From: Pseudomonas luteola NBRC 103146
Lineage (GTDB): Bacteria > Pseudomonadota > Gammaproteobacteria > Pseudomonadales > Pseudomonadaceae
Reading direction: 5' to 3'
Assembly: GCF_002091675.1 (NCBI RefSeq)
Contig: NZ_BDAE01000003.1
Location: 248,001 to 312,000, forward strand
Length of the DNA stretch: 64,000 nt
Position 1 is the first letter of the stretch. Each line of letters begins with the position of its first letter. The position numbers and the translations under genes were made by a program. Below the pieces are notes generated by a model, which did no database searches, was not told where the DNA came from, and worked only from the letters and a program-made list of their open reading frames with translations. This document shows positions 10,620 to 20,580 of the stretch, piece after piece.

Positions 10620-12872
10620 ATGAGCGACTCTCTCGATCTGAGTATGGACGGTGTAGAACGCCGTTCGCTGGCCGATTTTACCGAGCAGGCGTACCTGAAT
10701 TATTCCATGTACGTCATCATGGACCGAGCCCTTCCTCATATCGGCGACGGTTTGAAGCCTGTGCAGCGGCGCATCATTTATGCGATGAGCGAGCTTGGCC
10801 TGAGCGCCGATGCCAAGCACAAAAAGTCAGCCCGTACCGTAGGTGATGTGCTGGGTAAGTACCATCCGCATGGCGACAGTGCCTGCTACGAGGCCATGGT
10901 GCTCATGGCGCAGCCATTCTCCTACCGGTATCCACTGGTTGATGGCCAAGGCAACTGGGGCGCCCCTGACGATCCCAAGTCGTTTGCCGCCATGCGTTAT
11001 ACCGAGGCGCGGCTGTCCCGCTATTCCGAAGTCCTGCTGACTGAGCTGGGGCAGGGTACTGTGGATTGGGTGCCCAATTTCGACGGCACCATGGATGAGC
11101 CCGCGGTATTGCCTGCTCGGCTGCCCAATCTGTTGCTCAACGGCACGACCGGTATCGCCGTAGGGATGGCTACCGATATTCCTCCCCATAACCTTCGGGA
11201 AGTCGCCGCCGCGTGTATCCGTCTGCTGGATGAGCCGCAGTCAACGGTTAATCAGTTGACCGAGCATGTACCAGGTCCGGATTTTCCGACCGAGGCAGAG
11301 ATCGTCACCCCACGTGCGGATCTTCTGAAGCTTTACGAGACAGGTCGCGGCTCCGTACGCATGCGTGCCGTATACCGCAAGGAAGATGGCGAGGTTGTCA
11401 TCACAGCGCTGCCGCATCAGGTGTCGGGCGCCAAGGTGCTGGAGCAGATCGCTGCCCAGATGCAAGCCAAAAAGTTGCCGATGGTCGCTGACCTGCGTGA
11501 CGAATCCGACCATGAAAACCCGACCCGTATTGTTGTGGTGCCACGCTCCAATCGGGTCGACCTCGACGAGCTGATGCAGCATCTGTTTGCCACAACCGAT
11601 CTGGAGTCCAGCTATCGCGTAAACCTCAACGTGATCGGGTTGGATGGCAAGCCGCAGGTCAAGAACCTTCGGCAGGTATTGGGTGAGTGGTTGACGTACC
11701 GTATCGGCACTGTACGCCGTCGCCTGCAGTTCCGTCTGGACAAGGTCGAGCGCCGCTTGCATCTGCTCGAAGGTTTGATGATCGCCTTCCTCAATCTGGA
11801 CGAAGTGATTCATATCATCCGTACCGAGGAGCAGCCCAAGGCTGTGCTGATGGCTCGTTTCGGGTTGAGCGAGACCCAGGCTGACTACATCCTCGATACC
11901 CGGCTGCGTCAGCTGGCGCGCCTGGAGGAAATGAAGATCAAGAGCGAGCAGGACGAACTCCTCAAAGAGCAGAAGCGACTTCAAGGGCTATTGGGCAGCG
12001 ACAAGAAGCTACGCAAGCTGGTGCGCGATGAGCTGATCCAGGATGCCGAGGCGTATGGCGATGAGCGGCGTTCGCCGATTGTCGAGCGTGCGGAAGCGCG
12101 CGCGTTGTCTGAAACCGAACTTATGCCTACTGAGCCGGTAACGGTTGTCCTGTCTGAAAAGGGATGGGTTCGCAGCGCCAAAGGGCACGACATCGATGCC
12201 ACCGGCCTTTCCTACAAGGCGGGAGATGGATTCAAGGCCGCGGCGCCAGGGCGATCCAATCAGTTTGCCGTCTTTATCGACTCCACGGGGCGAAGCTATT
12301 CACTGGCTGCACATTCGCTGCCTTCTGCGCGGGGACAAGGTGAGCCCTTGACGGGGCGTCTTACGCCGCCGCCGGGCGCTACGTTCGAAACGGTACTTCT
12401 GCCGGATGACGGGCAGCTGTATGTCATGGCATCCGATGCGGGATATGGGTTCGTTGTCAAAGGTGAAGATCTGCAGGCCAAGAACAAGGCGGGCAAGGCC
12501 TTGATTAACTTGCCGGCGGGGGCGCAGGTCATGGTGCCTAAGGTGGTTCGCAATGCTGAGCAGGATCTGCTTGCAGCAGTTACGACTGAAGGGCGCCTGC
12601 TGGTCTTCAATGTGTCTGATCTGCCTCAGCTGGCCAAGGGTAAAGGCAACAAGATCATTGGGATTCCCGGTGATAAGGTTGCCAGTCGTGAAGAGTACAT
12701 GGTGGGCTTTGCCATCGTACCGCCAGGTGGTCAGCTGGTGTTGCAGGCAGGCAAGCGGACCCTGTCCCTCAAGGGCGATGACCTTGAGCATTACAGAGGT
12801 GAGCGCGGGCGTCGCGGCAACAAACTGCCACGCGGTTTCCAGCGTGTTGATGCCTTGGATGTCGAGATTTGA
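10620..12872 (+). CDS. parC: DNA topoisomerase IV subunit A
   Basis: ParC is the DNA-breaking subunit of topoisomerase IV. The 750-residue protein has the GyrA/ParC core with [28 protein letters not shown] and the catalytic tyrosine in [11 protein letters not shown] (Y127), then a long coiled-coil stretch near residues 430-480 and a C-terminal beta-pinwheel. In the quinolone region residues 87 and 91 are Ser and Glu, the usual susceptible state. It is the last gene of the parE operon and is followed by a weak terminator-like repeat. Confidence 0.97.
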   Translation: MSDSLDLSMDGVERRSLADFTEQAYLNYSMYVIMDRALPHIGDGLKPVQRRIIYAMSELGLSADAKHKKSARTVGDVLGKYHPHGDSACYEAMVLMAQPFSYRYPLVDGQGNWGAPDDPKSFAAMRYTEARLSRYSEVLLTELGQGTVDWVPNFDGTMDEPAVLPARLPNLLLNGTTGIAVGMATDIPPHNLREVAAACIRLLDEPQSTVNQLTEHVPGPDFPTEAEIVTPRADLLKLYETGRGSVRMRAVYRKEDGEVVITALPHQVSGAKVLEQIAAQMQAKKLPMVADLRDESDHENPTRIVVVPRSNRVDLDELMQHLFATTDLESSYRVNLNVIGLDGKPQVKNLRQVLGEWLTYRIGTVRRRLQFRLDKVERRLHLLEGLMIAFLNLDEVIHIIRTEEQPKAVLMARFGLSETQADYILDTRLRQLARLEEMKIKSEQDELLKEQKRLQGLLGSDKKLRKLVRDELIQDAEAYGDERRSPIVERAEARALSETELMPTEPVTVVLSEKGWVRSAKGHDIDATGLSYKAGDGFKAAAPGRSNQFAVFIDSTGRSYSLAAHSLPSARGQGEPLTGRLTPPPGATFETVLLPDDGQLYVMASDAGYGFVVKGEDLQAKNKAGKALINLPAGAQVMVPKVVRNAEQDLLAAVTTEGRLLVFNVSDLPQLAKGKGNKIIGIPGDKVASREEYMVGFAIVPPGGQLVLQAGKRTLSLKGDDLEHYRGERGRRGNKLPRGFQRVDALDVEI

Positions 12873-12886
12873 TCGGATTGGCTGGA

Positions 12887-12920
12887 AGACGGCGTAAAAT
12901 TCTAGGATGATTCGCCGTCT
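12887..12920 (+). terminator. Possible terminator after parC
   Basis: AGACGGCG (12887-12894) pairs with CGCCGTCT (12913-12920), followed by GTTTTC. The 18-base loop and short T run make this a weak candidate. It lies 15 bases after the parC stop and before the PqiC-like lipoprotein gene. Confidence 0.4.
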
Positions 12921-12976
12921 GTTTTCGTCCGACGTAATCGGTTTCAGCCAGGACGTGGCTCGACAGTAGGTACTCA

Positions 12977-13684
12977 ATGAAGCGAACGTGTTTGATGGCA
13001 TTGCTTGCAGCTACCATGACCTTGAGTCTGGGCGGCTGCGCTAGCCTATATCCGGCTCATTATTATCAGCTGGACAGCGGGACGGCTTCGGTTCCCAAGA
13101 CCAAGGCCGGCACCGCCGTGCAAATTCGCAGCCTGAACATTGCCAATTATCTGCAGCACGGCACCTTGCTGCAGCGGCACCCCGATGGTTCCTTATCGGA
13201 CAGCAAGGCGCGCTGGGCAGGCTCTCTCACTGATGATATGCAGCATGTACTGCTCCGTCAGATGGCATGGCGTCTCAACAGTAACAGGGTCGTGATAGGG
13301 GATGCCCCCGAAGGGTACAAACCTGAGATCATGGTTGAACTGGAGATTTCTCGCCTGGACTCCGGCCCGAAGCAGTCTGCTGTCCTTGATGCACGCTGGC
13401 ACCTGCTGGATAGTAATGAAAAGCTCAGGGGCAGTCGGATGGTTCACCTTGAGGAGAACCACAACGGAACCGAAGCAGATCAGGTCAGAGCCCAGAGCCT
13501 TCTGTTGCAGCAGCTGGCCAAGCAGCTATCCGGTGCGGTCACTGCGGCTGAGCAGGCTTCCAGGAAGGCCGCCAAGTCATCTTCCAGGCAGTCCAGGACA
13601 CAAGTGGCTCAAGACGTTGATGCACCCGCGAAGCTTCCCAAGATCATTCCCATTCGTACGGGTGCGGAAGTTTATCGCTTCTAA
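12977..13684 (+). CDS. PqiC-like (ABC transport auxiliary) lipoprotein
   Basis: A 235-residue outer-membrane-type lipoprotein with lipobox LGGC (cysteine at residue 21) and early YPAHYYQLDSG, the hallmark of the ABC_trans_aux/PqiC family. These proteins normally pair with MCE proteins (PqiB) in lipid transport across the periplasm. No pqiA, pqiB or MCE gene is next to it here, so it may serve a complex encoded elsewhere or stand alone. The C-terminal third (about residues 180-220) is rich in Ala, Ser, Lys and Arg and looks disordered. Confidence 0.75.
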   Translation: MKRTCLMALLAATMTLSLGGCASLYPAHYYQLDSGTASVPKTKAGTAVQIRSLNIANYLQHGTLLQRHPDGSLSDSKARWAGSLTDDMQHVLLRQMAWRLNSNRVVIGDAPEGYKPEIMVELEISRLDSGPKQSAVLDARWHLLDSNEKLRGSRMVHLEENHNGTEADQVRAQSLLLQQLAKQLSGAVTAAEQASRKAAKSSSRQSRTQVAQDVDAPAKLPKIIPIRTGAEVYRF

Positions 13685-13700
13685 ATGTGACGTTTTTCGG

Positions 13701-13723
13701 GTCCGCCATTGCACGTGGCGGAC
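13701..13723 (+). terminator. Terminator-like hairpin after the PqiC-like gene
   Basis: GTCCGCCA (13701-13708) pairs exactly with TGGCGGAC (13716-13723) around a seven-base loop. Only TTAAAGG follows, so termination by the intrinsic route would be weak. It lies between the lipoprotein and LON-domain genes. Confidence 0.4.
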
Positions 13724-13768
13724 TTAAAGGCGTCAATAGGCAATCCTGACGATAGATCGAGATGCCTT

Positions 13769-14347
13769 ATGAAGCTTCCCTTGTTTCCCCTGTCGACCAC
13801 GCTTTTTCCAGGCTGCCCCTTGGATCTGCAGCTGTTCGAGCCTCGCTACCTCGACATGATCAGTCGCTGTCTCAAGCAGAACATCGGTTTTGGTGTGGTG
13901 ACTATCCTTGAAGGAGAGGAAGTGGGTGCTGCACCAACCCGTCTTGGAGGCTTCGGTTGTGAAGCGGTGGTCAGGGACTGGCAGCAGCAGTCCAATGGGT
14001 TGCTGGGCGTCAGGGTCGAGGGTGTACGGCGGTTTCGACTGTTGGATACCGAAGTTCAGGATGATCAGCTGACTATGGGTACGGTTGAATGGCTGGACGA
14101 GCCGGCCGAGCGCCCTTTGAGCGATCAGCATGATGACTTGGCGGCCCTGTTGCAGGCATTGGCCGAGCATCCTATGGTGGCTGCGCTGGACCTGGATGGG
14201 ACGGCCAGTGGGCAGCGCGAATTGGGTTACCGGCTTGGATATCTGCTGCCTTTTACGCCTGATCAGAAAAACGAGCTGCTTTCGCTCGACGATCCAGGTG
14301 AGCGCCTGGATCGCCTTCATGAACTGCTGTCCAGCCTGCAGGAGTGA
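13769..14347 (+). CDS. LON peptidase substrate-binding-domain protein
   Basis: A 192-residue protein that matches only the N-terminal substrate-binding domain of Lon, with no ATPase or protease domain. The start KLPLFPLSTTLFPGCPLDLQ and the following FEPRYLDMI are diagnostic. Such stand-alone domains are common in pseudomonads and their role is unknown. The ATG at 13769 gives the family N-terminus; an upstream in-frame ATG at 13709 would add twenty residues from the hairpin region. It ends nine bases from the convergent DedA-PAP2 gene, with no terminator visible between them. Confidence 0.87.
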   Translation: MKLPLFPLSTTLFPGCPLDLQLFEPRYLDMISRCLKQNIGFGVVTILEGEEVGAAPTRLGGFGCEAVVRDWQQQSNGLLGVRVEGVRRFRLLDTEVQDDQLTMGTVEWLDEPAERPLSDQHDDLAALLQALAEHPMVAALDLDGTASGQRELGYRLGYLLPFTPDQKNELLSLDDPGERLDRLHELLSSLQE

Positions 14348-14356
14348 GGTGGGCTA

Positions 14357-15679
14357 TTATGTAGCAGGCATATAGCGTTCTATGGCAACCGGCAAGGCCC
14401 AGGCGGCTGCAAAGGTGAAGACCGCAAGTATGATTGGAATGAATATCCACCAGAAGCGAAGCGTCAGCGGCTGAAGCCTTGCCTGCCGTTGCATGACAGC
14501 CAGACTCAGAGCGCAGAAACTGCCCGCCAACAGTGCTCCTGCCAGGACATCGGTGGGCCAATGCACGCCCAGGTAGACACGCGTTGTGGCAATCGTGAGA
14601 GCGGGCAGGGCGGCTACGGCTAGCCATGTCAGTCTCACTCGCGGGGATTGGCCGCGCGAGACAAGAATACCCAGGGTCAGGAAGAAGGCAAACGATGCCG
14701 AGCTATGTCCGCTAGGCAAACTATAGGTTGTCAGTGGTTCGGCCAGGATGTCTGGACGCGCTCGCGCCAGCAGGTTTTTCAATGTGCCGTTGGCTACCGC
14801 CGTTCCCAGCAATGAGCCCAGGGAAAAGAACATACCGCGCCACTGGCGCATCGCTCCCAGCAGCACGATCAGAATGATTGCCACGACCAATTGGGTTCGG
14901 AAGTCGCCCAGGCGGGTAATGATTACCGCAACACTGTTCAGGTAGGGCTGCCGGTGCTCCTGAACGAGGGTCATGATGCCTTCATCCAGCGAACGCAAAT
15001 GCTGCCAGCCCAGTAACAAGGCAAGCAGAAGCACAAAGGTCAGCACAGCAATCATGAAGGTCGAGCCGCTGCGCTCGCGCAAGGTGGCATGCATGATGAA
15101 TACAAGCAAAACGGCTGCACTGCCGGCTATGATTCCGGCTTGGGGCCAGAAGTCAGGCGGCAGAGGAAGGCGAAAGGCCGCACCGGTCATCCAGCCCGGG
15201 AGCAGGTATACAATCGACCAGCCTGCCGCGGCGATGAGGCTGACGACCGTAAAGCGGATGACAGGCATGTCCAGCATTCCGGCAATCATGGGCAGCATGG
15301 GCCTCAGCGGCCCAATGAAGCGGCCTATCAACAAGCTGGTAATGCCGTTGCGCTGGAAAAAGGTCTCTGCTGACGAAATCCATTCTGGATGAGTGCGCAG
15401 CCCGGGAAGGCTCCGGATATTCTGATGGAATCGTCTGCCCAGATAATACGAGGCGGCATCCCCCAGCAGACCACCCAGGTAGCCCAGGATAAGAGTCTCG
15501 CTAAGACCCAGCACACCGCTGCCTGCCAGTACGCTGATGCCAAACAGTGCAAAGGTGCCAGGCACTAGTAGGCCTGCCAGTGCGAGGCATTCGAGAAAGG
15601 CCGTAATGAATACGGCAGCTCCCAACCAATGGGGATGCGCACTTAACCAGGCATTCAGGTCGGCAAGAAAAGCTGTCAT
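14357..15679 (-). CDS. DedA-family / PAP2 phosphatase fusion membrane protein
   Basis: A 440-residue protein with two fused membrane modules. Residues about 1-190 are a DedA (SNARE-associated) domain with the LECLALAGLLVPGT and GDAASYYLGRRFG-like region and a conserved FIGPLRPMLPMIAG. Residues about 240-420 are a type-2 phosphatidic acid phosphatase with KNLLARARPD (KX6RP), YSLPSGHSS and TTRVYLGVHWPTD (SRX5HX3D-like). DedA proteins act in lipid flipping and PAP2 enzymes dephosphorylate lipid phosphates, so recycling of undecaprenyl or phospholipid phosphates is a reasonable inference. It faces the LON-domain gene and is divergent from proA. Confidence 0.88.
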   Translation of the reverse strand: MTAFLADLNAWLSAHPHWLGAAVFITAFLECLALAGLLVPGTFALFGISVLAGSGVLGLSETLILGYLGGLLGDAASYYLGRRFHQNIRSLPGLRTHPEWISSAETFFQRNGITSLLIGRFIGPLRPMLPMIAGMLDMPVIRFTVVSLIAAAGWSIVYLLPGWMTGAAFRLPLPPDFWPQAGIIAGSAAVLLVFIMHATLRERSGSTFMIAVLTFVLLLALLLGWQHLRSLDEGIMTLVQEHRQPYLNSVAVIITRLGDFRTQLVVAIILIVLLGAMRQWRGMFFSLGSLLGTAVANGTLKNLLARARPDILAEPLTTYSLPSGHSSASFAFFLTLGILVSRGQSPRVRLTWLAVAALPALTIATTRVYLGVHWPTDVLAGALLAGSFCALSLAVMQRQARLQPLTLRFWWIFIPIILAVFTFAAAWALPVAIERYMPAT

Positions 15680-15883
15680 GAGAGAGAGGGTAGGTCCTTT
15701 GCTATAACGCGTTTTCGACTAATCTGGCGATGGGCGGTTCAGTAGGCGTTATGTGGAATAGGAACCGGTTCGCCGTCTCGATAATACCCAGGCGCTTCCG
15801 TTTCGGGTCCAGAGCTGAAGCGTTAAAGCTTTTCAATCTATGACGGCTGCATGTCATGACTGTCCGTCTTGGGTTTACCCCGG

Positions 15884-15889
15884 TATAAT
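15884..15889 (+). promoter_or_regulatory. Candidate -10 element for proA
   Basis: A perfect TATAAT lies 31 bases before the proA start codon, in the 241-base gap between the divergent DedA-PAP2 gene and proA. No convincing -35 box sits 16-18 bases upstream (TGTCCG is the best). Nothing else in this gap looks like a gene. Confidence 0.45.
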
Positions 15890-15920
15890 TGTTTAATTTT
15901 CAGCCAAACTCATTTCTGCC

Positions 15921-17180
15921 ATGACCGAGTCCGTGCACGACTATATGACCCGCTTGGGCCGTGCGGCCCGTGAAGCTTCGCGCCTTTTGGCCAGAGCTTC
16001 GACTGCACAGAAGAACAAGGCGCTTCTATCTGTTGCAGATGCGCTGGATCGTGCGCGACCGTTACTGGTTGAGGCCAATGAGAGAGATCTGGCTGCAGGT
16101 CGCGTAGCAGGACTCGACTCAGCACTGCTGGATCGTCTGGCGCTAACCCCAGCGCGTATCGATGGCATGATCGCTGGATTACGTCAGGTCGCAGCTCTGC
16201 CGGATCCTGTGGGTGCTATCCGTGATATGAGCTATCGCCCTTCAGGTATCCAGATCGGTAAGATGCGTGTCCCGTTGGGTGTCATTGGCATCATTTATGA
16301 GTCACGTCCTAATGTGACCATCGATGCGGCCAGCCTGTGTCTGAAGTCCGGTAACGCCACAATTCTGCGAGGTGGCTCCGAAGCCATTCACTCCAATCGA
16401 GCCATTGCGCTGTGCATCCAGGAAGGGCTTGCTTCGGCAGGACTGCCAGCAGCAGCGGTTCAGGTTGTCGAAACAACGGATCGTGCTGCGGTTGGTGCCC
16501 TGATCACCATGCCCGAATATGTAGATGTGATCGTTCCCCGGGGCGGTAAAGGGCTGATCGAGCGAATCAGTCAGGATGCTCGGGTTCCTGTAATCAAGCA
16601 CCTGGATGGTATCTGCCACGTTTATGTGGACGAGCATGCCGATGTGGAAAAGGCGCATCGCATTGCACTCAATGCCAAGTGCTATCGCTATGGTATCTGC
16701 GGGGCGATGGAAACCCTTCTGGTGCAAGCCGCAGTTGCCAATGCCTTTTTGCCGAACATGGCTGCCTCGTTGCGGGAAAAGGGCGTGGAACTCAGAGGAT
16801 GTGAGCGCACACGTGATATCATCGATGCCGTTCCTGCCCATGATGCGGACTGGAGTACTGAATATCTGGCTCCTGTACTGTCAATCAAGGTAGTAGCCGA
16901 CATCGAAGAGGCTATTACACATATCAACCATTATGGCTCGCATCACACCGATTCCATTGTAACGGAGCACTTGGGTCGTTCGCGGCAGTTCCTGGCGGAA
17001 GTGGATTCAAGTTCCGTGATGGTCAATGCGCCCACATGTTTTGCCGACGGGTTTGAATATGGACTCGGCGCAGAAATCGGAATTTCGACCGACAAGCTGC
17101 ATGCCCGTGGACCGGTAGGGCTGGAAGGTCTTACCAGCGAAAAGTATATCGTCCTTGGTGACGGGCAAGTTCGTTCTTGA
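15921..17180 (+). CDS. proA: Gamma-glutamyl phosphate reductase
   Basis: ProA reduces gamma-glutamyl phosphate to glutamate semialdehyde with NADPH, the second step of proline synthesis. The 419-residue protein has family blocks [17 protein letters not shown] and [12 protein letters not shown] and the expected length. The ATG at 15921 follows an AT-rich leader with a TATAAT element. The stop TGA shares its last base with the nadD ATG. This starts a plus-strand run with nadD, rsfS and rlmH that is conserved in pseudomonads; no proB is nearby. Confidence 0.97.
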   Translation: MTESVHDYMTRLGRAAREASRLLARASTAQKNKALLSVADALDRARPLLVEANERDLAAGRVAGLDSALLDRLALTPARIDGMIAGLRQVAALPDPVGAIRDMSYRPSGIQIGKMRVPLGVIGIIYESRPNVTIDAASLCLKSGNATILRGGSEAIHSNRAIALCIQEGLASAGLPAAAVQVVETTDRAAVGALITMPEYVDVIVPRGGKGLIERISQDARVPVIKHLDGICHVYVDEHADVEKAHRIALNAKCYRYGICGAMETLLVQAAVANAFLPNMAASLREKGVELRGCERTRDIIDAVPAHDADWSTEYLAPVLSIKVVADIEEAITHINHYGSHHTDSIVTEHLGRSRQFLAEVDSSSVMVNAPTCFADGFEYGLGAEIGISTDKLHARGPVGLEGLTSEKYIVLGDGQVRS

Positions 17181-17824
17181 TGGTCACACGTATCGGATTG
17201 TTCGGCGGCACTTTCGATCCGATTCACATCGGCCATTTGCGCAGTGCGCTGGAAGTGGCCGAACAGCTAGGGCTCGATGAGTTGCGGCTGATTCCCGGGG
17301 CGCGTCCACCTCATCGTAACGCTCCGCAGGTTTCGGCTCAGCAGCGGTTGGAAATGGTCAGGTTGGCCGTTGAAGGTGTCGAGTATTTGCGTGTGGATGA
17401 TATTGAGTTTCGACGTGAACGCCCCTCCTATACGATCGAAACGCTTGAAGCGCTGCGCCGGGATATGGGGCCACATGTGCAGCTTTTATTGATGTTGGGC
17501 TGGGACGCCTTCTGTGGATTGCCAGGATGGCATCGATGGACTGAACTCCTGGATCATTGCCACATTCTGGTCCTGCAGCGTCCCGATGCGGACAGCGAGC
17601 CACCCCAGGCACTCTGTGATCTGATCGCTGCGCGTACGCAGTCCGATCCTCAGGCGCTTTCCGGGCCAGCGGGGCAGATCACCTACATCTGGCAGACGCC
17701 TCTGGCGGTATCTGCCACTCAAATACGGGGCCTGCTTGCTGCAGGAAAGTCGGTACGTTTCCTCGTGCCGGACGCGGTAATGAACTATATCGAAACGCAC
17801 GGCCTGTACCGTGCTACGACTTGA
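17180..17824 (+). CDS. nadD: Nicotinate-nucleotide adenylyltransferase
   Basis: NadD adenylates nicotinate mononucleotide to deamido-NAD in NAD synthesis. The 214-residue protein shows the nucleotidyltransferase motif [15 protein letters not shown] at the N-terminus and SATQIRG near the C-terminus. The ATG at 17180 overlaps the proA stop by one base (TGATG), pointing to translational coupling. The same order proA, nadD, rsfS, rlmH is seen in other pseudomonads. Confidence 0.95.
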   Translation: MVTRIGLFGGTFDPIHIGHLRSALEVAEQLGLDELRLIPGARPPHRNAPQVSAQQRLEMVRLAVEGVEYLRVDDIEFRRERPSYTIETLEALRRDMGPHVQLLLMLGWDAFCGLPGWHRWTELLDHCHILVLQRPDADSEPPQALCDLIAARTQSDPQALSGPAGQITYIWQTPLAVSATQIRGLLAAGKSVRFLVPDAVMNYIETHGLYRATT

Positions 17825-17845
17825 ATATGAGGTTTATACGTAGTT

Positions 17846-18196
17846 ATGCAAAGTGAACAACTCGTTCAGCTCGCGGTTGACGCGCTGGAAGACATGAAAG
17901 CCCAAGACATTACCGTGCTGGATGTGCGCGACAAGACCAGCGTCACAGATGTCATGGTTATTGCCAGCGGCACCTCGAGCCGTCATGTGAAATCACTGGC
18001 GGATAACGTTGTGGAAAAGGTCAAGAAGAACGGCGTCCAGCCCTTGGGTAGTGAAGGGTTGGAAGCAGGTGAGTGGGCACTGCTGGATCTGGGTGACGTT
18101 GTGGTGCACGTCATGTTGCCGGCTACCCGTGAATTTTATGATCTGGAGCGCCTCTGGCGCGGTGCAGAGCAAAGTCGCGCAGCCCATGGCGAGTAA
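17846..18196 (+). CDS. rsfS: Ribosomal silencing factor RsfS
   Basis: RsfS binds ribosomal protein L14 on the 50S subunit and blocks subunit joining when nutrients run low. The 116-residue protein has the family core of [34 protein letters not shown] and the final [10 protein letters not shown]. It follows nadD by 21 bases and precedes rlmH by eight, so it is within the operon. Confidence 0.95.
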   Translation: MQSEQLVQLAVDALEDMKAQDITVLDVRDKTSVTDVMVIASGTSSRHVKSLADNVVEKVKKNGVQPLGSEGLEAGEWALLDLGDVVVHVMLPATREFYDLERLWRGAEQSRAAHGE

Positions 18197-18204
18197 GTGA
18201 TACC

Positions 18205-18672
18205 GTGCGTGTGCGATTGATTGCTGTCGGCTCGCGCATGCCGCGTTGGGTCGAAGAAGGCTGGCAAGAGTACGTCAAGCGTCTCCCGCCTGAACTGCCT
18301 CTGGAACTGGTGGAAATTCCACTTAATACCCGAGGCAAGAATGCTGATGTGGCCAGACTTATCCGCCAGGAAGGTGAAGCCATGTTGGCAAAGGTTCAGC
18401 CTGGAGAGCGTATAGTAACGCTGGAGGTGGGCGGTCGACCGTGGAGCACGGAGCAACTGGCCGAAACACTTTCCCGCTGGCGACTTGATGCCCGTAACGT
18501 CAATCTCATGGTCGGTGGCCCGGAAGGGCTCGCGCCGGAGGTCATGGCGCGTAGTGAGCAGCGTTGGTCATTGTCACCCTTGACCTTGCCTCACCCGCTT
18601 GTACGTATTCTGGTCGGCGAGCAGATTTATCGAGCCTGGACGCTTTTGGCTGGGCACCCTTACCACAAGTAA
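18205..18672 (+). CDS. rlmH: 23S rRNA (pseudouridine1915-N3)-methyltransferase
   Basis: RlmH is a SPOUT-class methyltransferase that modifies pseudouridine 1915 in helix 69 of 23S rRNA. The 155-residue protein has normal length and shows the knot region with [11 protein letters not shown] and the C-terminal [18 protein letters not shown]. The start is GTG at 18205, eight bases after rsfS. Confidence 0.95.
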   Translation: MRVRLIAVGSRMPRWVEEGWQEYVKRLPPELPLELVEIPLNTRGKNADVARLIRQEGEAMLAKVQPGERIVTLEVGGRPWSTEQLAETLSRWRLDARNVNLMVGGPEGLAPEVMARSEQRWSLSPLTLPHPLVRILVGEQIYRAWTLLAGHPYHK

Positions 18673-18690
18673 TCTCGTTTCCACTCGTCG

Positions 18691-20580
18691 ATGCCGCAAC
18701 CGATTCGTCTCAAGGACCACGAAAAAGACGCTCGCCAGGTCCGTTCGCGCGTGTTCATCGGCATGGCCGTGATTGCGTTTTTGTCGTGCCTGCTGGTAGC
18801 GCGTATGTACTACCTGCAGGTTATGCAGTACGACTATCACTCTACGCTTTCTGAAAACAACCGCGTGCATGTTCAGCCGATTCCGCCGACGCGGGGGCTG
18901 ATCTATGACCGAAACGGGGTCATTCTGGCGGATAACAGACCCAGCTTTAGCCTGACCGTGACACGTGAGCGGGCAGGTGAATGGAAGAAGACCCTCGACA
19001 CGGTTGTTGAGGTGCTGGGGCTGCAACCCGAGGACAAGGAGCTTTTCGAAAAGCGAATGAAGCAGGGGCGGCGGCCTTTCGAGCCGGTTCCCATCCTGTT
19101 TGAGCTGACTGAAGACCAGATTGCCCGTATTGCAGTCAACCAGTTCAGATTGCCGGGCGTCGATGTCGCTGCCCAATTGGTACGGCATTATCCTCTGGGT
19201 GAGCACTTTGCGCATTCGGTTGGATATGTCGGCCGTATCAACGAGCAAGAGCTGAAAAAGCTGGATCCGGTCAACTACAGCGGTACCCACCATATCGGCA
19301 AGACCGGCATCGAACGGTTCTATGAAAGCGAGCTTCATGGACAAGTAGGGTATGAAGAAGTCGAAACCAATGCGCGGGGGCGCGTGCTGCGTGTTCTGAA
19401 TCGTACCGATCCAAAGCCTGGAAAGGATATCGTTCTGACGCTGGATGCCAACCTGCAGGCCGCTGCGGAGAAGGCTCTGGGAGGACGACGTGGAGCCATA
19501 GTCGCTATCCAGCCACGTACTGGGGAAGTGCTGGCCATGGTCAGTCAGCCCAGCTATGACCCCAATCTGTTCGTGGCCGGCATCAGTTTCAAGGACTATG
19601 CAGAGCTTCGCGACTCCATTGACCGGCCACTGTATAACCGTGTCTTGCGCGGTTTATACCCGCCAGGCTCCACCATCAAGCCTGCTGTAGCACTGTCTGG
19701 GTTGGATGCCGGTGTGGTGACACCCAGTACCCGGGTATTTGACCCGGGCTATTACCAGCTGCCCAATTACGATCACAAATATCGCAACTGGAACCACAGT
19801 GGTGATGGATGGGTGGATCTCGAAACCGCCATCATGCGTTCCAATGACACCTATTTCTATGATCTTGCCCACAAGATCGGCATTGATCGGCTGCATGATT
19901 ACCTGAGCCGTTTTGGCGTTGGGCAGCGGGTCTCGCTGGATATGTTCGAGGAGGCCTCGGGCCTGATGCCCTCTCGGGAGTGGAAACGTGTCACGCGCCG
20001 TCAGGTGTGGTTCCCCGGTGAGACACTGATCCTGGGAATTGGCCAGGGCTATATGCAGACAACGCCTTTGCAATTGGCTCAGGTCACCAGCCTCATTGCC
20101 ACCCACGGTAAGTGGATTCGCCCGCATTTGGCCAAAACCATTGAGAATCAAAAGCCCGTTGATCCAAACCCGATGCCGGATATCCTGCTCAAGGACCCTG
20201 CGAACTGGGAGCGCGTCACTCAGGGCATGGAGGCGGTAGTTCATGCCGCACGTGGTACAGCGCACAAGATGGGCGCTACTGCCGCTTACAGAATTGCAGG
20301 CAAGAGCGGTACTGCACAGGTGGTCGCGATTCGCCAGAACGAGCGTTACAACTCCGCCGCGCTCAAGGAACGCCACCGTGACCATGCGCTGTTCGTAGGG
20401 TTTGCACCAGCTGACAACCCACAGATAGCCATCTCCGTTATGGTTGAAAACGGAGAATCGGGCAGCGGGATTGCTGCTCCCGTACTTAAGGAAGTGGCTG
20501 ATGCCTGGCTGCTGGATGAAAACGGTAAGCTCAAGGCTGAATACGCCAGACCGGTTGTTGCGGAGTCAACCAAGCCATGA
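18691..20580 (+). CDS. mrdA: Penicillin-binding protein 2 (elongation transpeptidase)
   Basis: PBP2 crosslinks peptidoglycan during rod elongation with RodA as glycosyltransferase. The 629-residue protein has one membrane segment (about residues 22-42), the dimerisation/pedestal region with PTRGLIYDRNG, and a transpeptidase domain with active serine S327 in PGSTIK, the SXN motif in MRSNDTYF and KSGTAQ. Its stop overlaps the rodA ATG by four bases. It follows rlmH by 18 bases. Pseudomonads usually call this gene pbpA. Confidence 0.96.
   Translation: MPQPIRLKDHEKDARQVRSRVFIGMAVIAFLSCLLVARMYYLQVMQYDYHSTLSENNRVHVQPIPPTRGLIYDRNGVILADNRPSFSLTVTRERAGEWKKTLDTVVEVLGLQPEDKELFEKRMKQGRRPFEPVPILFELTEDQIARIAVNQFRLPGVDVAAQLVRHYPLGEHFAHSVGYVGRINEQELKKLDPVNYSGTHHIGKTGIERFYESELHGQVGYEEVETNARGRVLRVLNRTDPKPGKDIVLTLDANLQAAAEKALGGRRGAIVAIQPRTGEVLAMVSQPSYDPNLFVAGISFKDYAELRDSIDRPLYNRVLRGLYPPGSTIKPAVALSGLDAGVVTPSTRVFDPGYYQLPNYDHKYRNWNHSGDGWVDLETAIMRSNDTYFYDLAHKIGIDRLHDYLSRFGVGQRVSLDMFEEASGLMPSREWKRVTRRQVWFPGETLILGIGQGYMQTTPLQLAQVTSLIATHGKWIRPHLAKTIENQKPVDPNPMPDILLKDPANWERVTQGMEAVVHAARGTAHKMGATAAYRIAGKSGTAQVVAIRQNERYNSAALKERHRDHALFVGFAPADNPQIAISVMVENGESGSGIAAPVLKEVADAWLLDENGKLKAEYARPVVAESTKP

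Noticed and set aside
10620-10900. Quinolone resistance alleles in parC
   Set aside because: Residues 87 and 91 are Ser and Glu, the usual susceptible state.
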